Shown here in pieces: positions 24,521 to 32,128 of a stretch of DNA of 39,800 bases (position 1 is its first letter; each line of letters begins with the position of its first letter). The translations under genes were made by a program, and so were the position numbers. Below the pieces are notes generated by a model. The model was not told the origin of the DNA. It ran no database searches and saw only the letters and a list, made by a program, of their open reading frames with translations. Origin of the DNA: Ruminococcus flavefaciens (GTDB lineage: Bacteria; Bacillota; Clostridia; Oscillospirales; Ruminococcaceae); assembly GCA_902760805.1 (NCBI GenBank), contig CACWHY010000032.1, forward strand, positions 1 to 39,800, given 5' to 3'.

Positions 24521-25716
24521 TTGTCCAGCTCCTTTGCCAGATCCGGGAAAATGCTCAGGCTCCGGCGAAGGATCCCGTTCATGGCGGCGATGGCCGTGCC
24601 GTAGTTGGTGAAGGGCACTCCTGCGGCGAGGGTGCGCTTCATGCGTGAGGTCACCTCACGGGCATTCAGCATACAGCCTCCGCAGTGTATCACAAGGGAG
24701 ATCCCAGAGAGGTCCTCGGGGAAGTCTCTTCCGGAGGAAAGCTGGATCTCCAGCGATCTTCCGGTGGTTTTTTTCAGCAGAGCCGGCAGCTTCACGCTTC
24801 CGATGTCGCCGCACTGCCTGTGGTGAGTGCAGCCCTCTGAGATCAGGACGGTGTCGCCTTCCTTCAAGGAGGAAATGGCTGCTGCGCCCCGGACAGCGGT
24901 CTCCAGAAAGCCCTTATATCGAGCCATGAGGATCGAGAATGAGGTCAGGGGAACGCTCTCGGGAACGATCCTGCTGACCATTCCGAAGGCCTGAGAGTCG
25001 GTGATCACCATTTTCGGGGGAGCTGCCAGAGCGGAGAGGGTCTGCTCCAGTTGGTGCTCCTTGGTGAAAAGAGCCATAGCGTCGGCGTCCAGCACGTCAC
25101 GGAGAGTTTGGGTCTGGGGAAGGATCATGCGTCCCTTGGGAGCGGACTGGTCGATCGGGGTCACCAGCACCACCATATCCCCGGGGGAGAGCAGGTCGCC
25201 CACGATCCGGCGCTCCTCCTGAGCCGGAGCCATAGCCGCAAGCCGCTCCTTGAGCTCATGAATGCCCTGACCTGTCCTGGAGCTGACAGAGAGCTGGTTT
25301 TCCCCGGTGATCTGGGGAACAGACAGGTCGGCCTTTGTGAAAACGATGAGGAAGGGTATCTGGTTTTCTTTGAAGAGACCGATCAGCTGGCGGTCGGCCT
25401 CGCCAAGGGGAACTGTACCGTCGGCGGCAAGAACAGCCATGTCGGTCTTGGCAAGGATCTGGCGAGTTTTCTTCACACGGAGCTCACCCAGAGCGCCCTC
25501 GTCGTCAAAGCCGGGGGTGTCGATGATCTCCACGGGACCCAGCGGGAGGAGCTCCATGGCCTTATAGACCGGGTCAGTGGTGGTGCCCTTCACGTCGGAG
25601 ACCACGGAGAGCTCCTGACCGGTGACGGCGTTGACAAGGCTGGATTTTCCGGCATTTCTGCGGCCGAAGAAGCCGATGTGTACCCTCTCGCCGGAGGGCG
25701 TATCGTTAAGGCTCAT
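24517..25716 (-). CDS. hydF: [FeFe]-hydrogenase H-cluster maturation GTPase HydF
   Basis: A 399-aa scaffold protein that carries the H-cluster 2Fe subcluster precursor before it is passed to the hydrogenase. The N-terminal GTPase domain has GRRNAGKSS (P-loop), DTPGFDDEG (G3) and TKAD (G4). The C-terminal domain has the iron-sulphur motif as C-T-H near residue 293 and HCGGC near 343, fitting the family pattern CxH...HCxxC. The frame extends to 25737, but the ATG at 25716 has TAGGAGG at the right distance. hydE, hydG and hydrogenase genes are not in the window. No clear promoter was found in the ~120 bases upstream. Confidence 0.95.
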   Translation of the reverse strand: MSLNDTPSGERVHIGFFGRRNAGKSSLVNAVTGQELSVVSDVKGTTTDPVYKAMELLPLGPVEIIDTPGFDDEGALGELRVKKTRQILAKTDMAVLAADGTVPLGEADRQLIGLFKENQIPFLIVFTKADLSVPQITGENQLSVSSRTGQGIHELKERLAAMAPAQEERRIVGDLLSPGDMVVLVTPIDQSAPKGRMILPQTQTLRDVLDADAMALFTKEHQLEQTLSALAAPPKMVITDSQAFGMVSRIVPESVPLTSFSILMARYKGFLETAVRGAAAISSLKEGDTVLISEGCTHHRQCGDIGSVKLPALLKKTTGRSLEIQLSSGRDFPEDLSGISLVIHCGGCMLNAREVTSRMKRTLAAGVPFTNYGTAIAAMNGILRRSLSIFPDLAKELDK

Positions 25717-25840
25717 AGTGTACCTCCTAAAGATCATAGTAATTGCGTGGTGCAGGGAGCCGCTCGCTCTCTGCCGGAGTCAAGAGACAGAGCCTCTTGC
25801 AGGGTCCGGGACAGAGTCACGGCAGGAGTTTTTCTCTATA

Positions 25841-25871
25841 TAAAAACACACGTCCCCTATGAAAGGGGACG
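25841..25871 (-). terminator. Terminator of ldh
   Basis: On the minus strand the CGTCCCCT/AGGGGACG stem (25871-25864 with 25858-25851) is followed by GTGTGTTTTTA. Confidence 0.8.
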
Positions 25872-25887
25872 CTTTATGCTTTGATGA

Positions 25888-26832
25888 TCAGAATTCGATC
25901 TGGCTGATAACGCTCTTCAGAGCCTTTGCACTTGCCTGGAGCTGTGCGGTCTCCTCCTCAGTGAGAGAAGGGCTGATCTCACGCTCGACGCCGTTGCAGC
26001 CGATAACGCAGGGAAGGCTGAGGCAAACATCATTGATACCGTACTTGTCGTTGATAAGTGTGGAAACGGGGATGATGTTCTTTGCGTCACGAAGGATCGA
26101 GTCGCAGATCTTGTTGACGCTCATTGCAATGGCGTAGAAGGTCGCACCCTTTCTCTTGATGACCTCTGCACCGGCAGTTCTGACCTCGCTGAGGATCTCG
26201 TCCTTGTCGATGTCGGGAGTTTCCTCGTCCTTGCAATACTCATCAGCAGGAACGCCTGCGATGCTGGAAGAGGACCAAGCGATCATGGATGAGTCGCCGT
26301 GCTCGCCAAGAACATTTGCGTGGATGCTGTTGGGGCTCAGACCTGTGTGGTCAGCGATGATAGAGCGCAGACGTGAGGTGTCAAGCGCTGTACCTGAGCC
26401 CAGGACCTGCTTAGGAGTCAGGTCTGTACACTTGAGGATAGTGTATGTAATGATGTCAACGGGGTTGCTGACAACGACGTAAACTGCGTCGGGAGCTGCC
26501 TTAGCGATCTGAGGCATAACGTCCTTGATGATGTTGACGTTGGCCTGAGCAAGATCAAGACGGGTCTGGCCGGGCTTTCTTGCAAGGCCGAGAGTAACGA
26601 TCACTATGTCGGAGCCGGCGGCGTCTTCGTAGGTGCCGTCATAGACCTCGATATTGTGGCCGAAGGAGATGCCCTGACGAATATCCATAGCCTCACCCTT
26701 AGCCTTAGCCTTATTGATGTCGACCAGGACGATGTCTGTGCAGGTGCCGGCTACGGCGAGAGTATATGCAACAGTAGCGCCAACGTTTCCGGCGCCGAGG
26801 ATAGTAATTTTAGTTCCATTTTTTTCTGCCAT
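25888..26832 (-). CDS. ldh: L-lactate dehydrogenase
   Basis: A 314-aa NAD-dependent dehydrogenase that reduces pyruvate to L-lactate and regenerates NAD+ in fermentation. GAGNVG (13-18) is the NAD-binding loop. KPGQTRLDL (~86-94) has Gln at the substrate-specificity position where malate dehydrogenases have Arg. VSNPVD follows, and GEHGDSS carries the catalytic histidine. GGAGG precedes the ATG. It is monocistronic, with promoter and terminator. Confidence 0.95.
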   Translation of the reverse strand: MAEKNGTKITILGAGNVGATVAYTLAVAGTCTDIVLVDINKAKAKGEAMDIRQGISFGHNIEVYDGTYEDAAGSDIVIVTLGLARKPGQTRLDLAQANVNIIKDVMPQIAKAAPDAVYVVVSNPVDIITYTILKCTDLTPKQVLGSGTALDTSRLRSIIADHTGLSPNSIHANVLGEHGDSSMIAWSSSSIAGVPADEYCKDEETPDIDKDEILSEVRTAGAEVIKRKGATFYAIAMSVNKICDSILRDAKNIIPVSTLINDKYGINDVCLSLPCVIGCNGVEREISPSLTEEETAQLQASAKALKSVISQIEF

Positions 26833-26882
26833 GATGATTACCTCCGTTAAGAGTTTGTATATTCCCTATATACTATACTACT

Positions 26883-26910
26883 ATTATAACACATCGGCGC
26901 AAAATATCAA
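26883..26910 (-). promoter_or_regulatory. Promoter of ldh
   Basis: Minus-strand TTGATA (26910-26905), 16 bases, TATAAT (26888-26883). Confidence 0.7.
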
Positions 26911-27007
26911 GGGATAAAGAATGAACATTCCCTAAAATCGTAAAAACATACAGATCAAAGGCGCAATCAACAGAATTTTTTAACTTTAGGGGGCTTTTGG
27001 GGACTGA

Positions 27008-27065
27008 TGAAAATGAATAATATCCGCTAATTAGTGGATATTTTCCGGAAAAATGAATAAATATC
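27008..27065 (+). promoter_or_regulatory. Candidate arginine-repressor operator region upstream of argG
   Basis: Two direct copies of AAAATGAATAATATCC-like sequence (about 27010-27024 and 27050-27065) contain the TGAAT half-site of ARG boxes. Between them is a 24-base near-perfect palindrome (27019-27042), AATATCC-n10-GGATATT with one symmetrical G/T mismatch. The region ends 10 bases before the argG -35 box. Assignment to ArgR is inferred. The rest of the gap 26911-27007 shows nothing I can name. Confidence 0.5.
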
Positions 27066-27074
27066 CAAACCCCC

Positions 27075-27102
27075 TTGACATTCTTTTACAGGGGTGTATA
27101 AT
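27075..27102 (+). promoter_or_regulatory. Promoter of argG
   Basis: TTGACA at 27075-27080, 16 bases, TATAAT at 27097-27102. Transcription would start about 55 bases before the argG start codon. Confidence 0.82.
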
Positions 27103-27122
27103 ATACTTATCGGAAAATTTTT

Positions 27123-27138
27123 ACCGGCTCAGGCCGGT
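27123..27138 (+). promoter_or_regulatory. Leader hairpin before argG
   Basis: ACCGGC-TCAG-GCCGGT, a 6-bp stem with a tetraloop, 12 bases upstream of AAGGAGG. A near-identical hairpin precedes argD at 36601-36616. Confidence 0.55.
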
Positions 27139-27163
27139 CTCATATCCAAGGAGGTAAATCATC

Positions 27164-28393
27164 ATGGCTAAGGAAATCAAAAAGGTGGTCCTCGCTTATT
27201 CTGGCGGACTTGACACTTCTATCATCATCCCGTGGCTGAAGGAAAATTACAACAACTGCGAAGTCATCGCTGTTTCAGGTGACGTAGGACAGGGCACTGA
27301 GCTTGACGGACTTGAGGAAAAGGCTATCAAGACCGGCGCTTCTAAGCTCTACATCGAGGATCTGAAGGAGGAGTTCATCCAGGATTACGTTTATCCTACA
27401 GTTCAGGCCGGCGCTATCTATGAGAACAGATATATGCTGGGCACCTCCTTTGCAAGACCTATCATCGCAAAGCGTATCGCTGAGATCGCTATCAAGGAAG
27501 GCGCTGACGCTATCTGCCACGGCTGCACAGGAAAGGGCAACGACCAGGTACGTTTCGAGCTGGCTATCAAGGCTTTCGCTCCTGATATGGAGATCATCGC
27601 TCCTTGGAGGATCTGGGACATCAAGTCCAGAGATCAGGAGATCGACTACGCTGAGGCTCACAATATCCCTCTGAAGATAAACAGAGAGACAAACTACTCT
27701 AAGGACAAGAACATCTGGCACCTCTCTCATGAGGGTCTGGATCTTGAGGATCCTGCAAACGAGCCGCAGTATGAGAAGCCCGGCTTCCTTGAGATGGGCG
27801 TTTCTCCTATCAACGCTCCTGACAAGCCCACTTACGTTACTATCCACTTCGAGAAGGGTATCCCCACCGCTATCGACGGCAAGGAGATGAACGGCGTTGA
27901 GCTGGTTTCCACACTGAACAAGCTGGGCGGCGAGAACGGTATCGGTCTGGCTGACCTTGTTGAGAACCGTCTTGTTGGTATGAAGTCCAGAGGCGTTTAT
28001 GAGACTCCCGGCGGTGCTATCCTCTACCACGCTCACGAAGTTCTCGAGACTATCACTATCGACAAGGAGACTGCACGCATCAAGCAGTACCTCGGCATCA
28101 AGTTCGCTGACATCGTTTACAACGGCCAGTGGTATACTCCTCTCCGTGAGGCTCTCAGCGCTTTCGTTACTGAGACTCAGAAGAACGTTACAGGCGACGT
28201 TAAGCTGAAGCTCTACAAGGGCAACATCATCAACGCCGGCGTAACTTCTCCCTATACTCTCTATGATGAGGAAGTTGCTACATTCGACGAGGACGACGTT
28301 TACGACCAGAAGGACAGCGCAGGCTTCATCAACCTCTTCGGTCTCCCGATCAAGGTCAAGGCTAAGCTGGATCAGAAGAGAAACAACAAGTGA
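27164..28393 (+). CDS. argG: Argininosuccinate synthase
   Basis: A 409-aa enzyme that joins citrulline and aspartate using [21 protein letters not shown] is the N-type ATP pyrophosphatase loop; [15 protein letters not shown] and APWR..WDIKSR are the substrate-binding regions. The length is normal. AAGGAGG lies 9 bases before the ATG. It has its own promoter and is followed by a strong terminator, so it is at least partly separate from the arg genes downstream. Confidence 0.97.
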   Translation: MAKEIKKVVLAYSGGLDTSIIIPWLKENYNNCEVIAVSGDVGQGTELDGLEEKAIKTGASKLYIEDLKEEFIQDYVYPTVQAGAIYENRYMLGTSFARPIIAKRIAEIAIKEGADAICHGCTGKGNDQVRFELAIKAFAPDMEIIAPWRIWDIKSRDQEIDYAEAHNIPLKINRETNYSKDKNIWHLSHEGLDLEDPANEPQYEKPGFLEMGVSPINAPDKPTYVTIHFEKGIPTAIDGKEMNGVELVSTLNKLGGENGIGLADLVENRLVGMKSRGVYETPGGAILYHAHEVLETITIDKETARIKQYLGIKFADIVYNGQWYTPLREALSAFVTETQKNVTGDVKLKLYKGNIINAGVTSPYTLYDEEVATFDEDDVYDQKDSAGFINLFGLPIKVKAKLDQKRNNK

Positions 28394-28446
28394 TCGATCG
28401 TCTTTGGACAGTTCGTTTTTTCGCTTTTCTAAACTGATATGTTATC

Positions 28447-28482
28447 CAGGCAGGGGAGCCTTCTCCTGCCTGTAGCTTTTTT
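28447..28482 (+). terminator. Terminator after argG
   Basis: CAGGCAGG (28447-28454) pairs with CCTGCCTG (28465-28472), extended inward by three pairs, then TAGCTTTTTT. It separates argG from argH. Confidence 0.85.
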
Positions 28483-28486
28483 GGTT

Positions 28487-28575
28487 GTTAGCTGTTAGCT
28501 GTTAGCTATTAGCCGTTAGCAATTAGCTGTTAGCTATTAGCTGTTAGCAATTAGCTATTAGCCATTAGCTATTAG
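28487..28575 (+). repeat. Heptamer tandem array, upstream arm (RTTAGCN x 12)
   Basis: Twelve contiguous 7-base units plus a 5-base end. Units are GTTAGCT, ATTAGCT, ATTAGCC, GTTAGCA and similar, always with TTAGC invariant. It begins 4 bases after the argG terminator T tract and ends 18 bases before the four-helix-bundle gene. Its reverse complement is the pattern of the array at 28934-28982. Confidence 0.92.
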
Positions 28576-28593
28576 TCAACAGGGGGCGATATT

Positions 28594-28953
28594 ATGCAGG
28601 GGTATAAAGAACTATTGGTGTGGCAAAAGGCTATGGAGCTTGTGGAGGAGGTCTACAGGCTTATCCGGTCGATACCGGAAAGCGAGAGATTTGCCCTGAT
28701 CGACCAGATAAGACGTTCAGTGATATCTATTCCCTCAAATATTGCAGAGGGCAGAGGCAGAAATACCGAGAAAGAGTTTGTCAGGTTTCTGAATATTGCT
28801 AATGGCTCTGCATTTGAGCTTGAAACACAGCTCATCATATGTCTTCGTTTGGGCTATCTCAGTGAAGTACAGAGTGAAAAGGCATTTCAGCTTTGCGGCG
28901 AGGTCTGTAAGATGCTCAATTCTCTGATCAAAAAGCTGACAGCTAAAAGCTAA
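28594..28953 (+). CDS. Four-helix-bundle protein, 23S rRNA intervening-sequence family
   Basis: A 119-aa, all-helical protein of the family first seen as ORFs inside 23S rRNA intervening sequences (related in fold to Avd of diversity-generating retroelements). LLVWQKAMELVEEVYRLI, LIDQIRRSVISIPSNIAEG and KEFVRFLNIANGSAFELETQL are the family signatures. The molecular role is unknown; Avd relatives bind nucleic acid. It is not in an rRNA gene here but between argG and argH. It is bracketed by TTAGC-type heptamers upstream and AGCTAA-type heptamers downstream; the last codons and the stop codon (TAA) are part of the downstream array. GGGGGCG precedes the ATG. It looks like a small mobile or inserted unit. 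Confidence 0.9.
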   Translation: MQGYKELLVWQKAMELVEEVYRLIRSIPESERFALIDQIRRSVISIPSNIAEGRGRNTEKEFVRFLNIANGSAFELETQLIICLRLGYLSEVQSEKAFQLCGEVCKMLNSLIKKLTAKS

Positions 28954-28982
28954 AGGCTAACGGCTAAAAGCTAAAAGCTATA
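28934..28982 (+). repeat. Heptamer tandem array, downstream arm (RGCTAAN x 7)
   Basis: Seven 7-base units: AGCTGAC, AGCTAAA twice, GGCTAAC, GGCTAAA, AGCTAAA, AGCTATA. They are complementary to the upstream array, and GGCTAAC is the exact complement of a GTTAGCC-type unit. The first three units encode the end of the four-helix-bundle protein and its stop codon. Confidence 0.9.
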
Positions 28983-29015
28983 AACTCAATAACAAAAGAT
29001 GAAAGGTAAGATACT

Positions 29016-30401
29016 ATGGCAGACATGATGTGGGCAGGAAGGTTTTCCAAGCAGGTGGACGCTGGCGTCAATGCTTTCAACTCTTCCATTGCCTTTGACG
29101 GACGTATGTACCGTCACGATATTCAGGGCAGTATCGCCCACGCCACTATGCTTGGCGAGTGCGGTATAATCCCTCAGGAGGACAGCGCTAAGATCATCGA
29201 GGGCCTCAAGGAGATCCTCAGTGATATAGACTCCGGCGCACTGGAGCTTGACCCCAATGCTGAGGATATCCATATGTTCGTTGAGGCTGAGCTGACAAAG
29301 CGCCTTGGGGACGTTGGAAAAAGGCTCCACACAGCCCGTTCAAGAAACGATCAGGTGGCAGTTGACCTGAGGCTCTACCTCAGGGACGAGATCGCTGAGA
29401 TCATGGCCATGGTCAAGAAACTGGCCGCCGCCCTCATCGAGATGGCAGCTCAGCACACCGAGACCATCATGCCGGGCTACACTCATCTCCAGAGAGCACA
29501 GCCGATAACCTTCGCTCACCACCTTATGGCCTATGTTTGGATGCTGCTGAGGGATCTGGACAGGCTCAGGGACGCTGGCGAGCGCATGAACGTTTGCCCT
29601 CTGGGCTGCGGAGCTCTTGCCGGCACTACCTACCACACCGATAGACAGCGCACCTCAGACCTGCTGGGCTTTTCTGCACCTATGCCCAACAGCCTTGACG
29701 GAGTTTCCGACAGAGATTACTGCGTGGAGCTCTGCTGCGCAATGTCACTGCTGATGACCCACCTTTCACGCTTCTCTGAGGAGATCATCCTCTGGTGCTC
29801 ATGGGAGTTCAAATTCGTGGAGCTGGACGACGCCTTCGCAACAGGCTCCTCCATAATGCCCCAGAAGAAAAACCCCGATGTTACGGAGCTTATCCGTGGC
29901 AAGACCGGAAGAGTCAACGGCGACCTTGTTACTCTGCTGACTATGATGAAGGGACTTCCCCTGGCTTACAACAAGGATATGCAGGAGGACAAGGAGGCTA
30001 TCTTCGACGCTATCGACAACGTGAAGCTCTGCGTCAAGACCTTCACTCCCATGCTGACCACCATGAGAGTGCTCAAGGACAATATGCGAAATGCCGCCGC
30101 CAGAGGCTTCATCAATGCCACAGACTGCGCAGATTACCTGGTGAAGAAGGGTATGCCCTTCCGTGATGCTTACAAGATCACAGGAACTCTCGTTGCTCAG
30201 TGCATCGAGAAGGGACTTACTCTGGAGACCCTGCCCATGGCCGATTACAAGGCAATGACCGAGCTCTTCGATGAGGACGTTTACCAGGCTATCAGCCTTG
30301 AGACCTGCGTTCGTGAGAGAAAGTCCGAGGGCGGTCCTTCACCGGAGGAGGTCACAAAGCAGATCGCTCTTGCTAAGGCACAGCTGGAGAAGTTCGCATG
30401 A
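29016..30401 (+). CDS. argH: Argininosuccinate lyase
   Basis: A 461-aa enzyme that splits argininosuccinate into arginine and fumarate. MWAGRFSKQVD at the start, TARSRNDQV and the fumarase-superfamily signature GSSIMPQKKNP are all present; the serine of that signature is the catalytic base. Normal length. AAAGG lies about 10 bases before the ATG. No obvious promoter was found between the argG terminator and this gene, apart from what may lie in the inserted four-helix-bundle unit. Confidence 0.97.
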   Translation: MADMMWAGRFSKQVDAGVNAFNSSIAFDGRMYRHDIQGSIAHATMLGECGIIPQEDSAKIIEGLKEILSDIDSGALELDPNAEDIHMFVEAELTKRLGDVGKRLHTARSRNDQVAVDLRLYLRDEIAEIMAMVKKLAAALIEMAAQHTETIMPGYTHLQRAQPITFAHHLMAYVWMLLRDLDRLRDAGERMNVCPLGCGALAGTTYHTDRQRTSDLLGFSAPMPNSLDGVSDRDYCVELCCAMSLLMTHLSRFSEEIILWCSWEFKFVELDDAFATGSSIMPQKKNPDVTELIRGKTGRVNGDLVTLLTMMKGLPLAYNKDMQEDKEAIFDAIDNVKLCVKTFTPMLTTMRVLKDNMRNAAARGFINATDCADYLVKKGMPFRDAYKITGTLVAQCIEKGLTLETLPMADYKAMTELFDEDVYQAISLETCVRERKSEGGPSPEEVTKQIALAKAQLEKFA

Positions 30402-30646
30402 ATAAAAAGGAGCTGACCTTCATCATTGGCCTGACCATACTCATGGGAGTTATCTGGATCGCCGGCGAGCTTGTAATGGGACTGTGGATCCCTGTGGTGC
30501 CAAAGGCACACGCATTCTGGCTGACGGGGATCATTGTAGTGACACTGGTGATCAGCGTTTGGCACTCCATGAAGGAGGACGAGAGCGACCGTCAGGATCC
30601 CAAGCGTGCAAAGTACGACCGGAAGACCAGCAAACGGAAAAAGTGA
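30398..30646 (+). CDS. Small two-helix membrane protein, unknown
   Basis: An 82-aa protein with two hydrophobic helices (LTFIIGLTILMGVIWIAGELVMGLW and AFWLTGIIVVTLVISVWHSM, the first quoted only in outline) and a very basic C-terminal tail (KRAKYDRKTSKRKK). It is coupled to argH by an ATGA overlap. No family recognised. The 76 bases after it contain a perfect 14-base palindrome at the stop (TGATCCCGGGATCA) and the argC ribosome binding site. Confidence 0.7.
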   Translation: MNKKELTFIIGLTILMGVIWIAGELVMGLWIPVVPKAHAFWLTGIIVVTLVISVWHSMKEDESDRQDPKRAKYDRKTSKRKK

Positions 30647-30722
30647 TCCCGGGATCATGCTGAAGCGCTCCGCAAGGGGCGTTTCGCTGAAAGATACATC
30701 AACAAAATTGGAGGAATAACAA

Positions 30723-31676
30723 ATGTCAGTTAAGGTTTATATTGACGGGCAGGAGGGTACTACCGGCCTGAAGATCCTCGAGCGCTTCGAGGGCAGAAAT
30801 GATATCGAGCTCATCCGTATCAGTGAGGAGCTCAGAAAGGATCCTGCCGAGAGAGCCCGTCTCATCAACAGCGCAGACTACGTTTTCCTCTGCCTGCCGG
30901 ACGCAGCTTCCATTGAGGCAGTTTCCTTCATCGACAAGGACAACGACCACGTCCGCATTATCGACGCCTCTACTGCTCACCGCACGAATCCCGATTGGGC
31001 TTACGGCTTCCCGGAGCTTTCTGCTGAGCACAGAGCAAAGATCGCAGGCTCCAACAGAGTTGCGGTGCCCGGCTGCTATGCCAGCGGCTTCGCTTCGATC
31101 GTTTATCCTCTTGTTGCAAACGGCGTGATCCCGGCGGATTACCCGGTCTTCGCCTATGCCACATCAGGCTACAGCGGCGCCGGCAAGAAGGCTATCGCTG
31201 TTTATGAGGGCGACGAGAAGCCCTTTGAGTTCAATAGCCCCCGTCAGTACGCTCTTTCTCAGGCTCACAAGCACCTCCCCGAGATGCAGGCTGTTTCCGG
31301 GCTGACCTACAAGCCTATGTTCAACCCCATGGTCTGCGATTACTACAGCGGAATGGTGGTAAGCGTGCCTATACAGACAAGAACTCTCCCCAAGAACTTC
31401 ACTCCTGAGGAGATCCAGAAAATGTACGCAAAGCACTACGCCGGAGCAAAAATGGTTGAGGTGATGCCTCTCATGAGCCCCGACGAGCAGAAGGGCTTCT
31501 TCCTGGCCTCAAATACTCTCAGCGGCCAGAACAAGCTCCAGGTATTCGTTTTCGGAAACAGCGACCAGATCCTGCTCTGCGCCCGTCTTGACAACCTTGG
31601 CAAGGGCGCCAGCGGTGCGGCTGTACAGTGCCTCAACATCATGATGGGTATCGATGAGACCACCGGTCTTGTCTGA
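30723..31676 (+). CDS. argC: N-acetyl-gamma-glutamyl-phosphate reductase (short type)
   Basis: A 317-aa NADPH-dependent reductase, third step of arginine synthesis. VYIDGQEGTTGLKI is the nucleotide-binding start and VPGCYASGF carries the catalytic cysteine. The length and start match the shorter type 2 ArgC rather than the ~345-aa type. GGAGG lies 7 bases before the ATG. Confidence 0.95.
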   Translation: MSVKVYIDGQEGTTGLKILERFEGRNDIELIRISEELRKDPAERARLINSADYVFLCLPDAASIEAVSFIDKDNDHVRIIDASTAHRTNPDWAYGFPELSAEHRAKIAGSNRVAVPGCYASGFASIVYPLVANGVIPADYPVFAYATSGYSGAGKKAIAVYEGDEKPFEFNSPRQYALSQAHKHLPEMQAVSGLTYKPMFNPMVCDYYSGMVVSVPIQTRTLPKNFTPEEIQKMYAKHYAGAKMVEVMPLMSPDEQKGFFLASNTLSGQNKLQVFVFGNSDQILLCARLDNLGKGASGAAVQCLNIMMGIDETTGLV

Positions 31677-31687
31677 GAGGAGGCGCT

Positions 31688-32128
31688 ATGGAGATCCGCA
31701 AAATGACGATCAGCGACTACGACGCTGTTTATGAGCTTTGGATGTCCTGCAAGAATATGGGCTTCAACGACGTGGACGACTCCCGGGAGGGCATCGAGCG
31801 CTTTCTCCGGAGGAACCCCGATACCTGCTTCGTTGCAGTGGACGAGGGCAGGCTCGTTGGAGTCATCCTTGGCGGACACGACGGCAGGCGTGGCTTTATC
31901 CACCATGCAGCCGTTGCAGGGACTCACAGGCGTCAGGGACTCGGCACAAGGCTGGTGCAGGCCTGCCTTGAGGCTATGAAGGCGGAGCAGATCAGCAAGG
32001 TGGCTCTGCTTGTGTTCAAATATAACGATGACGGCAATGCCTTCTGGGAAAAACAGGGCTTCACCGTCAGGGAGGATCTGAACTACCGAAATATGGCTCT
32101 CCGAGAGCTTGTTAGGATAGATACATGA
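31688..32128 (+). CDS. GNAT-family N-acetyltransferase in the arg cluster
   Basis: A 146-aa single-domain acetyltransferase. RRQGLGTRLVQACLE is the acetyl-CoA pyrophosphate loop, and FKYNDDGNAFWEKQGF is the C-terminal family motif, closest to the YpeA-like group. It lies 11 bases after argC with AGGAGG upstream, and its stop overlaps the next start as ATGA. Its place between argC and argJ raises the possibility of a short N-acetylglutamate synthase, but the sequence does not prove the substrate, and ArgJ could already supply that activity. Confidence 0.88.
   Translation: MEIRKMTISDYDAVYELWMSCKNMGFNDVDDSREGIERFLRRNPDTCFVAVDEGRLVGVILGGHDGRRGFIHHAAVAGTHRRQGLGTRLVQACLEAMKAEQISKVALLVFKYNDDGNAFWEKQGFTVREDLNYRNMALRELVRIDT

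Noticed and set aside
25738-25840. Promoter for hydF
   Set aside because: A TTGACT occurs on the minus strand but no -10 box lies at an acceptable distance; I left it out.
28487-28575. CRISPR or simple microsatellite
   Set aside because: Seven-base units without spacers are not CRISPR; and a complementary array at the other end of the gene makes a random microsatellite unlikely.
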